From contig VDFB02296858.1 in the NCBI GenBank assembly GCA_007258455.2, positions 1-64,000 of the forward strand: DNA of 64,000 nt, given 5' to 3'. The notes under the pieces are model-generated. The model worked only from the letters and a program-made list of their open reading frames with translations, had not been told where the DNA came from and did not search any database. The stretch comes from Sequoia sempervirens. Its lineage: Eukaryota > Streptophyta > Pinopsida > Cupressales > Cupressaceae. The translations under genes were made by a program, and so were the position numbers. Position 1 is the stretch's first letter; the number at the start of each line of letters is the position of its first letter. Positions 32,324 to 43,985 of this stretch are shown piece after piece.

Positions 32324-33076
32324 CTAAACATTAGGAGGATAGTCTCTTTTAGTCTCTACCGGACTAGCAGGAAGGATCATGCACTCTGCAACCCACTCAG
32401 CTTGATCGTGACGGATCAGCCTTGCCATTCTTTTGAATGACACAACCCGAGGGCCCCCATTGGACATTCCTCTTAGTACTATCTTCTTCCCATCGGATTG
32501 AAACTTGAGCTCCATAGTTTGCAGATTCAAGGAGATCTCCCCAAGTGAACGCAGCCATTGAATGCCTAGAACGGCATCAGTGTCTCCAATGTGAACTACA
32601 TAGAAGTCATCCTTGACTTCGTAGTTTCCCAATTGCATGGTCATGTTCGAGATTTTCTTGGTGCATGAAATATGGAATCCATCGGCAACCATGACCTTGA
32701 AGCCTTCAAACTCTTCTGTTTGCAGCCCCTTCTTTGCCACCACAACTTCATCAATGAAGTTATGTGTTGCTCCAGTGTCGATCAAAGCAACGATTCGCTG
32801 CCCTTTGACCATCTCTCGAACCTTGAAGGATTTGTTTCTTTGAAAGCTCGAAAGTTGAGCCAAGACTCCTCCACTTTCCTTCTCATTTTCGGACTCTTCT
32901 GGAGCTTTTTCTACTTCACTTTCTTCAAAATCAGATTGCTGGTCTGAAAAATCAGAACTACTTTCACCAGCAAAATAGTACTCAATCTGATTGAATTTAA
33001 CTCCCTTAGGGAAAACATGATCTTGAGACCATTTTTCCCTACACCGGAAACACAATCCCCTTTCTTCTGAGTTCAT
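32324..33076 (-). pseudogene. Zinc-knuckle remnant and retroviral-type aspartic protease of the gypsy element
   Basis: About 250 codons run in frame +1 relative to gag. The start has CFRCREKWSQDHVFPKG, a CCHC knuckle with Phe in place of the last Cys. An acidic Ser/Glu-rich linker follows, then the protease with the active-site motif ALIDTGATHNF and the flap/C-terminal AVLGIQWLRSLG. The reading ends at a TAG (32324-32326) that replaces a Gln codon; RT continues in the same frame beyond it. Confidence 0.85.
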
Positions 33077-34412
33077 TCAGGGTCTCCAGATCCAATCTTG
33101 TGACATGGGGATTATGATGTTTGAACTCCTTATGCTGAGGTCTCAAAGGAGGTCTATGCTGAGGTCTTTTCCCTTTATCCCTTTTCTGAAAGGGGGAATT
33201 GGATTGAAACTTCGCCTTAGGAGCAGCCCACTCCATGTTTCTTGCCTTCTTCATGGCCTCTTGTAGGGTTGGTGGATCAAAGGCTTTAATCCAACCTTTG
33301 AGTGGTTCCGTCAAACCCTCACTGAACAAGATCACCAACCGCCTCTCCGTGATTCCAATCACCATGACTGAGAGTCTCTAAAACTCAGCTATGTAGGCAT
33401 CAACTATGCCATACTGCCTTAATTGTGCCAATTCTCTGAAATGAATTTCAGGATCCTTTTTCTCAAATCTCTCGATGAGCCTCGTGGTGAACTCATCATA
33501 AGTTGTGATAGACCCATGACCCAAAGTAACTAGGCCATGGTACCACCACTCGTGCGCCACCCCATCAAGGTGTAGCGTAGCAAACTTGATCGCCTCTTCT
33601 TCTACCATGGGTCTGAGAGCTAGATAGTTATCCAGCTTTTGTATCCAAGCTCGGGCTGAACTATTATCACTCCCGTCAAAGTGTGGAAGTATAACCTTGT
33701 TAACAACTTGATACAAGTCTCCTTGAGTTGATGGTCTTCTTTGATCATAATGTCTACCCTGTCCTTTATTTTTCCTTTTATGATCCATGAAGTCATTGTA
33801 GGACATATCCATCTTGATGTCGACAGGTAAAGAATCATACTCTGCACGACTAAGTCTCAACTGCTCCACGAATGAAGCATTCTCTTTAGGATCTGGCTGA
33901 GTGTTAACAGGTGCCACGAAGGTGGGTTTGAAGGGCCTGGATGAGACATAAGTGTGGTTTGAAGTATGTTGAGCAGCATGTCCATCATGCTGGTTGGAAG
34001 CACTGTGCTCTCCTCTATGCCCAGTGTTGTTCTGTGGAATGTTGTTCTGTCCCACTTTTCCCATCATGAGCGAAACCATGTCCATCAAGGCATCCATCTT
34101 TCTTTCGAATCTCTTCCCGAGGCTCAATGATCTTTCTCTCCCTTTCCCACTGTCATCTCTGTTGTTGGTAAGCCTCTCGTTACCCCCAACTGATCTCTCA
34201 CCCTCTGCCATGTCTGTTTCCTGAGAAGACTCCCAATGAGCCCTCAAGACTTCTGAAGCTGTCTGACCTTCTGGAGCCTGATAGGGCTGGAACTGTTTTC
34301 CAACCTTCTTGTCTTCCCTTGCAATATACCTCTTTTCTCTGTCACTCATAGACAGATTGTTCACAGGATGGCAAGATCTTGGCTTTGATACCACTGAAAT
34401 ATTCCGAGCCAA
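33039..34412 (-). pseudogene. gag of the gypsy element, one nonsense codon
   Basis: Frame-continuous reading runs from MARNISVVSKPRSCHP at 34412 (344 codons) to a TAG at 33378-33380, then on in the same frame to 33039. A Gln/Ser/Asn-rich N-terminal part (about residues 60-210) precedes the retrotransposon gag domain (VILPHFDGSDNSSARAW, HEWWYHGL, FEKKDPEIHFRELAQL). A basic Pro/His-rich linker follows. The TAG replaces an expected Gln codon. Gag builds the particle that holds the RNA. Confidence 0.85.
34382..34393 (-). promoter_or_regulatory. Primer-binding site, tRNA-Met type
   Basis: TGGTATCAAAGC on the minus strand, one base after the LTR end, is complementary to the 3' end of initiator tRNA-Met with one change from the usual TGGTATCAGAGC. 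Confidence 0.85.
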
Positions 34413-36371
34413 TTTTTTCGATTTTTAACAAATTGCAAATTACAATCAATGCACCCGTTAAGGTTAGAAGATAAACCAAAACGTGCAAAAGCAACTCTAA
34501 CTGTAATGTACACTAGGATCCCGATGTGGGCAAGTGTGAGCATTGGTCAGAGGATCCAAAACAAATTGCTTATGCAGGAACTCTAACCAAGAATGGCGCC
34601 GATGATGGCGAGCATATGGTCAGAGGATCTTCTACTCTAAGTGCTGAAAGGGAACTCGACACCAAGTATGTGCTACCCAATCCAGTATGGAGTGAGGGGC
34701 GACCATATGGCGGAGTGTTACACAGTACAATGCTTGAAAGAAATACTGAAAAGCTGAAAGTACTCAACACCCAGAATGTGCTTGCTAACCCAGAGTGGGA
34801 AAGTAGCTACCATAGGGCGGAGATAAATTAACATAATAACAATTGCCGAAAGTAAGACGCAGCATTACAATTTGATAAAGCAAGACTTAATTTGTCGTCA
34901 AGATTTACCGCTAGCTTACATCATGAAAGATGAAACTTTACAATACAAACTTCAACATATAAATAGAGATGTACACATAGTGAATTTCATTTAGAAGTAA
35001 AGATTAACTAAATGGCACCAAACATATCCAATCTTTTCCATACTTGACAAATCTTCAATGAAGTCTCCACATCGCTTTTAAAGAACTCTCACCACCATCC
35101 AATAAAGAAATTGCAGATTTCTCCAGACTGTTATGACAGACCTGCACCTTTCAACAAATAACCAGCAACATAGGATTCCTTGAAATGCTCGAAACTCACT
35201 CTTTACTTACTCAAATTGCTTGATATCAATTGCAAATCACTAATAGAATGGAGGCGCTCAAACTAAGAACATAAAACAGACTTAAAATGCAGATTATATG
35301 AAATGCACAAATTCCAAGACACAACAAATGGTACGGCCCAGCACAAGGGCGATTTCCCTTTTAAAATTCAGACACTTTTCTAAAAAATCTACAAACTTGC
35401 ACACAAGGGCGCCTAGCCTAGATGGGTGGATTTATGCAATACCCATAACGAATATTTTTGTCTTTTTTTATTTACGAATGAAAACACGGATCTGCTGTTG
35501 CTAAAATGCAAATTCTAGAACTAGCTAATATGCAATAATCTGATCTAGACAGCCACAAGCTGATTACAATACACAAATCTCAAAGCAAACTCACAAACTA
35601 GACTAAATCACCACTAGTCGCTGTATTGCAAGCAAGAAGCGATGCCCGAGCTAGGAGGCCTTCATTCCTCGAAGTAGTTCCAGAGCCAAACTGGCAGCAT
35701 AACGATTCTGTAGACAAGAGATCCCAAATGATGATCAAAGTCTTCCTTTTATAATTTCTCGTTGACTTCCCGAAACCCTAAACTCCTCTTCAAGTCAAAA
35801 ACCCTAATCTCTTGCAAAGATGGCGTCCTTTTCCTTCAATGCTCAATATTGACATTTTAAATAAATTCAATACTTTGATAAATGCGCCCACTTAAAGCTT
35901 GATTTGACTTTGGTAAATAATAAAATAATCTTAATGAAGGTGCCACCCTCAAAAGACCACTTTTCAAAACAATATGAAGTCAATAGACTAGGCCAAGGGG
36001 TCAACGTTAAAATATAATATTAAAACGTGACTTTTAATTAAATAACTCACTTATCTCTCCAAATGTGCCCTGAAGCCATTAATGAGCAAGTCAACTGACC
36101 AAACTGGAGTAGGAAGTCAACCACGCTGAACCCAACTGTAAAACTGCTAGAAATAGAATTTACTAAAAATAGTAAATTCCTAAAGATGCTCAGAATGCCA
36201 AGACGAGCATACCACTACGAAGCTCTCTGAAAACCCAGAAAGAATCCGCAATTGAAATAATCAACTCCGAGCCAGAACATCCTTCAAAATAGGAAACCCT
36301 AATTTTACCTTCCAACCAGCCACGAGTCTCGGAATAGGCCAACGGTCAATAAAAAGCTTGGAGATGTGACA
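34395..36371 (-). repeat. 5' LTR of the gypsy element (1977 bp)
   Basis: It starts TGTCACATCTCCAAGC at 36371 and ends ATATTTCA at 34395, one base before the primer site. It contains no element gene. A plus-strand ORF of 101 codons at 34526-34831 lies antisense in it and is probably fortuitous. The partner 3' LTR is not in the window. Confidence 0.75.
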
Positions 36372-37420
36372 TACATTACAATTATATATATAAGCATTTT
36401 TATATTCAAAATACCTTACGCAAAGGATATAAATACCTTAACATACAATAAATTAAAAAAAACTACTCATGATTAATTACATATAAAATTATAACTAGAA
36501 AATTAAAATTATACAATGAGATGAGTGTATAATTTAATATAAGATAAACATAAGAAAAAGAATAATAAGACACAACTAGAGATTGCATAATTATAACATG
36601 AACATTGCGGAAATATATTATGTAAGAAAGTTGTTAAAAAATTGCATATATAAGAAATTTATATTCAAAAATACCTCATACAAATGACTTAAATACATAA
36701 ATATACAAGAATACTAAGAAATAAAAATTAAGCTGAGCAAACACAATATAATACAAACTACATAGATATTACTAAATAATAACTAAACTATTGGTCTACA
36801 TAACTATGCAGTAAAATACTTTTGATAATAATCTTTATCAAATAATCATACAAAGTATAAATAATAGAACTATCTTTATTGATTAGTTACAACAATTATA
36901 AATTTGACATTTGTATGATTTTTAATTAGATTATTTGAAGAATACATTGTTTATATGCCCCACAATTATATCTAAAAAATAGGATAATCTAAAAATATAA
37001 TTTTATCTCAATTTGTTATGTATATATATAAATAAAATGTTGAAGAAACATCTTATTTTTTATTAATACTAAAGTTTTTTAATTTTATGCAATATATAAT
37101 TAGATAACTATCGACTTTTACTAAATAATTTTTAAGGAATTATATCTAATCATTTTAGAGAATATTTGGCTTAGATAAAAACCTAAAAAATCTATTTGGA
37201 CATTGAAATTGAGAGTAATAATTTAATAATGAAACTTAAAAAAACACACTTTTAATAATATAATATGATCATATCCTACAATTTTAGTAGATATACCAAA
37301 TTCTATTGGTGATGAAGACATAAAATCAATTTTAATTATTTAAACAAATCTAAAACACAATTGAAGGAGAAAAGCATTGTTTTTTATCTATAAAATATAT
37401 ACCCTATCGGCTAATTATGA
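36372..37420. other. AT-rich stretch without recognisable features
   Basis: Very AT-rich, with no ORF and no repeat structure that I can assign. Confidence 0.5.
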
Positions 37421-37574
37421 GCACTTTATACACACACACATATACATATATATATATACATACATACATAGATACACACATATATATACATATATATACA
37501 CATATACACACACATATCTATATATATACATAAATATATCTATACAACATATATATATATACATATACATATAC

Positions 37575-37608
<34 letters not shown>

Positions 37609-37612
37609 ATCA
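37421..37612. repeat. CA/TA compound microsatellite ending in (GT)n
   Basis: Alternating CACA, TATA and CATA tracts run to a pure GT run at about 37587-37608. It lies about 70 bp from the 3' end of the Penelope-like element. Confidence 0.95.
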
Positions 37613-37680
37613 AAAGAAAAAAATTATAAAATATGTTTATAGTATGGTTATGAAGATATCTAAAACTTAAAAAGATTGAT

Positions 37681-38660
37681 GAAATTATATAACACCCAAT
37701 AACACAAGAGGAAAGAGATGTAAATGAAACAAATTAATACCCAAAGAATACTTAAGACTTAACACATAAAGGGAAAAGAGAACGATAACAAGAGCTAACA
37801 AAACAGGGGGCAAAAGAGAAAAAAAAGAGCACCAAATGCACTAAGGCAAGAGCAGGTAAAAGGGAGGTGGGAGGAGCACAATGGAAGGGGCCTAAAGAAT
37901 AGGAGGAAAGAAAGGAGGGGGAGCTACTCTTTAAAAGGTTCCACAAGAGATTGTGGGGAGAGGGTGCACAACCAAAAGCTAAAGGAAGAGAGGAAGAATC
38001 AGGAGGAGAGGTGGAGGTAAGTGTTGGGGAGAAAGACTATGATGGGGAAAATGGTTGATTCTAAGATTCGATAAAAGAGGTTTCAAGAGAGGGCTTAAAC
38101 TCCACCCTTCATCATAGTTGATGTTGGTGGGGTGCTGATTTCAATGGATTCTTTTATCTTCCTCTTGAAGAAATTATAAAACACCCAATAACACAAGAGA
38201 AAAGAGATGTAAATGAAACAAATTAATACCCAAAGAAGACCTAAGACTTAACACATAAAAAATGAGAACGATGACAAGAGCCAACAAAAAAGGGGGGGAA
38301 AGAGAAAACAAGAGTACCAACAAAACCAGGGCAGGGAGGAGAAAAAGGGGAGGGGGGAGCACAATGGGAAAGACCTAAGGAATAGGAGGAAATAAAGGAG
38401 AGGGATCTACTCAGGAAATGTTCCACAGGAGAGACAAAGGGTGGAGAGGGTGTGACAACTAAAAGCAAAAGGAAGAGAGGAAGAATCAACAAGGAGAGGG
38501 TGGAGGTGGGCAACGAGGGAGAAAGATCAAGGATGGAGACAATGGTGGATTCTAAGACTCAATAAAAGATGTTGCCAAGAGAGGCTTAAACTCCACCCTT
38601 CATCATAGTTGAGGTTGGTGGGGTGGTTGTTGATTTCAATGGCTTCTTTTATCTTCCTCT
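37681..38660 (-). repeat. 489-bp tandem direct repeat of the Penelope-like 3' end
   Basis: Copy A spans about 37681-38170 and copy B about 38171-38660. Equivalent sites AACACCCAATAACACAAGAG are at 37691 and 38180. Both include the last coding codons (minus: IKEAIEI-like to the DEGWSLS-like end) and the purine-rich (plus strand) 3' UTR. The unit runs directly into its neighbour head to tail. Confidence 0.9.
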
Positions 38661-39457
38661 TGAAGAAGTTGTCTTCTTTGAACAAGATTTGAGTTTTTTT
38701 CCAAGCAAATATGATGTTTGGATGACGAGGAGTGCTCGACAAGGGAAAATTTAAGAACATGTTCATGCTTGATGTCAGCACTATGCTCTTTGATTCTAGT
38801 GAAAAATGAGCACTTGTTTCACCTATATAGGGAGTACCACATGAAAAAATGACCTTATAGACTTCTGAGCTTAGAAAGATGTCTCTAGAGTCTTTAAGTA
38901 GAGGAATACAGTTTCTTAGCGTAGAAAAGGGCTTGAAAACACAACAAAGGCCTTTTTTAAGAAGGATTTTGGAGATTTTTTGGGAGATGCCTTCAACAAA
39001 AGTTAAGGTGGTACCAAGGATAAGCAAAGGTTGCAAGGAATTGGAATTGGATTTAGCAAGGAAGTAGTATTTGGATTGGTTGAGGGCTTTGGAGATTTGT
39101 TTGTTATCCATTCAACCTAAAGAAAAAATGAAGGTGGTCCAACTCTTGGTTTAGTTTTTCTTTGTTGCAAATTCGATAGGCTCTTGTGGCTAGGGTTTTT
39201 AAGATCCCAAGTTTTTGACAAAGGTGGTGGTGGGAAAAGGAGTGGAGGTGTAAGTCAATATGGGTGGCTTTGTGGAAAACACGATGATCTAGGGACCCAT
39301 CAAAATTTTTGAGGATTAATACATCTAGGAAGGATACCTGGTAATTTGATTCAAGCTCCTTGGTGAAGGAAATGCAAGGCATAATTCTATTGAGGTGAGC
39401 ATGAAATTCTTCTAACTTGTCAATACCATGTGGCCAACAAACATTGGTTTCATCCAC
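38527..39457 (-). pseudogene. Penelope-like ORF, RT end and GIY-YIG domain
   Basis: From 39457: WPHGIDKLEEFHAHLN, then FTKELESNYQVSFLDVL, DGSLDHRVFHKATHIDLHLH and SHHHLCQKLGILKTLATRA, a typical Penelope RT C-terminus. The GIY-YIG domain opens with VYKVIFSCGTPYIGET (about 38845-38800). The TRIKEH block, with Arg and Glu, then HHICLEKN lies in another frame. The original frame returns near FFKRKIKEAIEI and YDEGWSLSLSW, so two small indels at about 38800 and 38670 compensate each other. The RT catalytic YVDD reads DVDE at 39460-39449. Confidence 0.85.
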
Positions 39458-40830
39458 ATCATTTCCATAATCTCAACTTGAGGGGGGAAGAGACATGAGA
39501 GAATTTATTCAAAATGCTCCATGTAAAAGGTTGGATATGATAGGCAAGAGGAGGGATCCCATGGCCACACCATCAACTTGTTCATAGATAAAATCTTCAA
39601 AAGAAAAATGTAGATCTCATAACTCCACCAAGCTGACTTTACACTTAACAATCTCTATAGCATTGAGATAAGAACCTTGGTGAAGATGGAGATTACATTG
39701 AAACTAACCAAGATGTCATTACTTTCTAATTTGATGTCTTGGATAAATTGGACGAAATAGTTGGAATCCTTTCAATGAAAGAGTCAGTTTTTCCCATGAG
39801 TGGGTTGATTAATTTGGTGAGGAAAGTGACCAACTTATAAGTGGGGGATCCTATGCTGTCAATAATGGGCCTTAGAGGAATGCCAACTTTGTGAATTTTA
39901 GAACCCCATAAATATGAGGAGTCACTTCTTTAGAAGGTAAAATATTCTTCTTGGTAGCATCATCAAAGGAAGAGTAAGACAAAACAATTTTTTTGATAAT
40001 TTTGGAATAAGGGTTTTGAGAAACAGTTTTATAACTATTGGTGTCAGAGAGAAGGTCAAGAATTTTGGAGATGTAGTCTTGCCATTCATGATGACTGTGG
40101 CATTACCTTTATCAGCTTTGGTAATGATTAGGTCATTATTTGCCATTAATTTGTTGAAAGCATTGAAAGCAAGAGATTTTTATTTTGGGATGTTGCATCT
40201 AGGTGGATTAGCATGCCTTGGGGCCACACCACATCCTATATAGCTTCTTTTGGTATCTCCATCGGAAGTTTGTGAACCACATTCTCAATTTCAATGAAAA
40301 ATTCAACATGAGGAATGGAGCAAGGGTCCATGGGAAAGCCAAGTCCCCTCTTAAGAAAGTTGAAAGAAAGGGGGTTTGAGGCATTACATAAGTTAGCCAC
40401 CAATTTTCTCTCCCAATCAAGGACTCCAATAAGATTGGAGGAAATCAAGGGAGGGGGGTCAATGATTGATTGAGGATTATAGTTGGCTTATGAGGTGGAA
40501 GGCTATGAATGGGTTGACAAGAGATGGAGGAAGAGTGGGGGTGAGGAGACCCCTAATGTCCCAATGATGGGATTGGTGTGGGGATAGGGGTGGGTAGGAT
40601 GGATTGTGGAGGTAAGATCCATCACATTCTCAGAAGATATGAAGGTGGTTGGAGAGATATGTGAAGAGATATTTGTGCCCTCATTTCTTGGGTGTTGGTT
40701 AAAAAAGGGATGGGATTGAGGAGTGGTTTTCTTGAAGGAGAAGCATTTAGAACAATAACTGCAAAGATCAAAAAGTAGTTGTTGAAAGTTGAAACATGTA
40801 CCTAACACTGCTAGAGAGGAGTCATTGAGA
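39458..40830 (-). pseudogene. Penelope-like ORF, N-terminal region and RT fingers/palm
   Basis: From about 40808 the frame gives a Cys-containing N-terminus (CFNFQQLLFDLCSYCSKC). LVANLCNASNPLSFNFLKRG, with the family's LGF...P block and IPHVEFFIEIEN, follows. The RT start NNDLIITKADKGNATVIMN is at about 40140-40085, and a later GVLKFTKL-like block is visible. The palm segment near 39550 reads AMGSPLL in one frame. Several frameshifts and stops separate these pieces. Confidence 0.75.
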
Positions 40831-41197
40831 GGAGATCATTGTAAGTGTACTGGTTATAAGAAAATTGGTCTGCAACTAACTATCACATCTCCTTAAGCTC
40901 TCTATCCTAATGATGGATCACATAGTATGATCAAAAACATTGATGGAAAAAAATCACACACAATCAAATCCAAAAACATCAAATGATAATAATATGGATT
41001 GTGGAAATATAATAGCTCTGACTACAATCTTGTCAAATACTATAATGAGTACTTCACCTTGCAATTTATTATCTAAGATAAATGTAAAGAAAGGAAAATA
41101 TCTCTAAAGCTCCAAATTGTTTGAGCCAACCATCAACAAATAACTTCTTTGAGATGGCTCTAATAGAGGTAAGTTTATCTCCTTTGAACTTCTTGAT
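40831..41197. other. No recognisable feature between two retroelements
   Basis: AT-rich spacer without coding signal. It ends at the target-site duplication of the next element. Confidence 0.4.
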
Positions 41198-41202
41198 GAC
41201 AT

Positions 41203-41848
41203 TGAAAGGAAATATGCATCCACCTAAGATAATTTCCACATAACCCAAATAAATACTATGTAAACAAGTATTCAAAATCCATATGCAAAATAATAGAAAA
41301 CATACCATCAAAGATGACACAAGATCTATACCTTGGGAAAACCCTCAAGAGGGAAAAAGCCTAGCCTCCAAAAGCATCCATCACGCATGTATTATTTAGC
41401 AATAAAGATTACAATACATCTTTAGAGTCCTCCATGAACACCTTTGAAACATCAAGCCCTCCACAAGCACTATGTGTGAACAAGCATGTAACCACACATC
41501 CCATACGATTCTTCAACCCTCACAAATACTAACAAGAGATGCTCTCAATCCCTTAGCCAAATATCCAAGCCAACTATCCAACCTTAGACAAATACCCATG
41601 TGTTTGCTTTTATGGAAACAAGCTCACACAAAACCACCAAATGGTATTATATAAAACCTTGTGACTAATACCATGAGCTTACAAAACCATTAAACCTTCA
41701 TTTAATATTGATAGTAAGTTTTCCCAATATTAAATAGTATTCCCATGTGATGCACACATCCCTAGATTCCCTAGGTGCACCACATAATAAATAAATAATT
41801 ATTACATTACTAACATTATGTAAGGTGGACAACACACCTATTCCTAAC
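41203..41848 (-). repeat. 3' LTR of the LARD-like element (646 bp)
   Basis: In minus orientation it starts TGTTAGGAATAGGTGTGTTG at 41848 and ends ATATTTCCTTTCA at 41203. It is preceded by the purine tract AATAAGTGGGAGAA (41862-41849). Confidence 0.88.
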
Positions 41849-41862
41849 ATTCTCCCACTTAT
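41849..41862 (-). promoter_or_regulatory. Polypurine tract of the LARD-like element
   Basis: AATAAGTGGGAGAA abuts the TG of the 3' LTR on the minus strand. Confidence 0.8.
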
Positions 41863-43985
41863 TATATACATTTCATAAGGGATAAACAAGTAAACTCAAA
41901 CATGAACAAGGGAACAATCCCTCTAGCCACATATACTATCAATGAATCAAAGTGCTCCATGTGCTCCATCAAGATACTTGCAACAAGAATCAAGGTGACC
42001 ACCATCTCAAGCATGAATTCTCTCATCATCCATCATGCCAATGCACAAAGATAAGAAACCATCCAAAGATATGTCACACTATCTGTCACAAAGAAGCATA
42101 AGTCATGCCTCCAACTGATATCCCAATAAACAAGCACTCAATCCAACAGTAACGAGTATGTATTAGTAGTTGTCAAGATATAATCACCATAGTTGAAAAT
42201 AGCATCCACAAAAAATGATAACACATCCAACTATCCATACCTCAAAGGTATACAAATCATAACAAGTGAACCTCATGTCATCAACATATACAACCCATAA
42301 CATGCAATCACAAGCTCCAAGTTCCAAACCTATCATATAATGAACATACACATCTAGGGACTCCCACTGCATAGGTAATGTCAAATCTGAAAATGATCAA
42401 GGCATCCAAAGATCCACCAATAGCATCACATAGAAATGTAACCAATATCATGTAGTACCAAGGAACATCCACAAAGATATGAAAACCTTGCAAACCAATA
42501 TGTTGCAATACATCTCTCACCACAACTCTTCATAACTCTCCAAAGTTCTTAACACCCAATAAAGGAAAGAAATAAATGAACCTCCATGTCATCATCGAAG
42601 AACAATGAACAAACGTGACCACAAACATAGTGATCACCATAGCTCAACACAAGATCCCAAATCCAATATCATGTGAATAAAAACATCTAGGAAGAAGAAC
42701 AAGACCAAAGAGAGAACGTGCAGATCAAAACCTATAGCATGTCCTTTTACACATACCTCTAAATGCTAATTTGTGATAAATATGATCTCCTCCATAAAAA
42801 TCCAAAGAGAATAGAACTATCCACATCTAACCTTAACCAAGATGTATGCATCTCAAACCAAAGGAAGATCAAACCAAATCTATTCCCAATCAAGGAAATA
42901 AGCCCAATAACATCTCCTAAACTCAATGTCAATGAATAATCTCACAATGCATAAGGATATAAACATGCCAAAATCCCTCAAATGAACCCTCCAGAACCAA
43001 CAAATCATAGCTCAAGATCCATATGTATGAGAAGATAAAGCATAAAACATAATGCATCTGAAAATAACAATGGGCAATACCTCAAATGAATAATCACCAA
43101 GTAGACCAAGAGTGGGGAATGAGAATTTTCCTCCAATACATCCAAGTCATCATGACTCACATAAGAACAATATCCTCATAGGTCCATGTTGAACTCACAT
43201 CCAACCAAGTTGTAGGCTCCTTGAACTTCCAGTTGAAACCTCATCAATGAGTAGCCATCTCAAAAAATGTCTCTAATCACAAGAGATCTCCTAGCCTCAC
43301 CTATGTATCCAAGTATCCATGAGTACCTATAACCGATCAATCCATGCTAAACTCCAAATACAACAAAGCATCATCATGAAGCTCCTAAGAAAATGATCAA
43401 TGTACCCAATACCAAGAGAACCAACAAGATCAATGTCAAAGCTCCAATCTCGAGAATGAGGAACATATCATGACATCATGATCTCACATCTCCTCAAAAG
43501 AAGATCATATGCTCCAATGATATATCATGTACCTATATCATGCCAAAACTCTAATGTTCACAAGAAAGAGTATACCATGACATAATACATAACTATCCTA
43601 TCAAAAAAGGATCACATGTCAAAAGACAAGTCATGAAACCTCAACCAAAGACTAAAGAGTCCTCCATGGCTAACCAAGATGTCAACATCTCCAAACCACA
43701 TGAAGATAACGATCTCTTGTCAATGAAACCCAAGATTTCAAAGAACCCTCACTACATAGAAGAAACAAAATCCAAGAGTTCATCCATGACACCAACAAAC
43801 ATTGCAGAAGATCATCCACCATCAAATGGTGAATCCACATCATCGCCACAAGCTCCCACTAAATTGTGACACTGAGATCTCCATGGTAACATGATAACCA
43901 TCCTCTGAATTAAGATCCTCCATGGACTCAACACAATCAAAGAACTCAACACCAAGCTCCCAAAGGGAAGAGTACAATCCATAAT

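Larger units (their letters stand above)
31475..36371 (-). mobile_element. Ty3/gypsy element, nearly intact 5' half (LTR, PBS, gag, PR, RT)
   Basis: Reading minus: a 5' LTR (36371-34395), a tRNA-Met primer site (34393-34382), gag, protease, then RT running into the gap. The RNase H, integrase and 3' LTR are missing, presumably lost in or beyond the gap. Inactivation is light: in-frame TAG at 33378, 32324 and 31817, TGA at 31556, and one frameshift near 33070. Confidence 0.9.
37681..40830 (-). mobile_element. Penelope-like retroelement with GIY-YIG endonuclease (Dryad-like)
   Basis: On the minus strand there is an N-terminal region, a Penelope-type reverse transcriptase and a C-terminal GIY-YIG nuclease domain in the family's usual order, then a pyrimidine-rich 3' UTR. 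The last 489 bp are present twice in tandem. Penelope-like elements are neither LTR nor LINE retroelements; in land plants, GIY-YIG-bearing ones were reported from conifers. The coding region is broken by frameshifts and stops, so this copy is dead. The 5' end is not defined, and no target duplication was found. Confidence 0.88.

Noticed and set aside
34526..34831. 101-codon plus ORF without stops
   Set aside because: It lies antisense inside the gypsy LTR, with no family resemblance and no promoter context.
37377..37670. 97-codon ORF rich in Tyr, Ile, Thr and His
   Set aside because: It is a translation of the CA/TA microsatellite.
37752..38513. Leu/Pro/Ser-rich minus ORFs of 60-90 codons resembling membrane proteins
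   Set aside because: They are readings of the pyrimidine-rich 3' UTR of the Penelope-like element and recur in both tandem units.
40911..40955. CTAATGATGGATCACATAGTATGATCAAAAAC, a second hammerhead-like pattern near the Penelope-like element
   Set aside because: It lies on the strand opposite to the element, the CTGATGA and GAAA cores are both changed, and no cleavage-site triplet is in place.
42184..42384. YVDD in a minus ORF inside the LARD-like element, suggesting an RT active site
   Set aside because: No RT motif occurs on either side in any frame. A chance tetrapeptide is the simpler reading.
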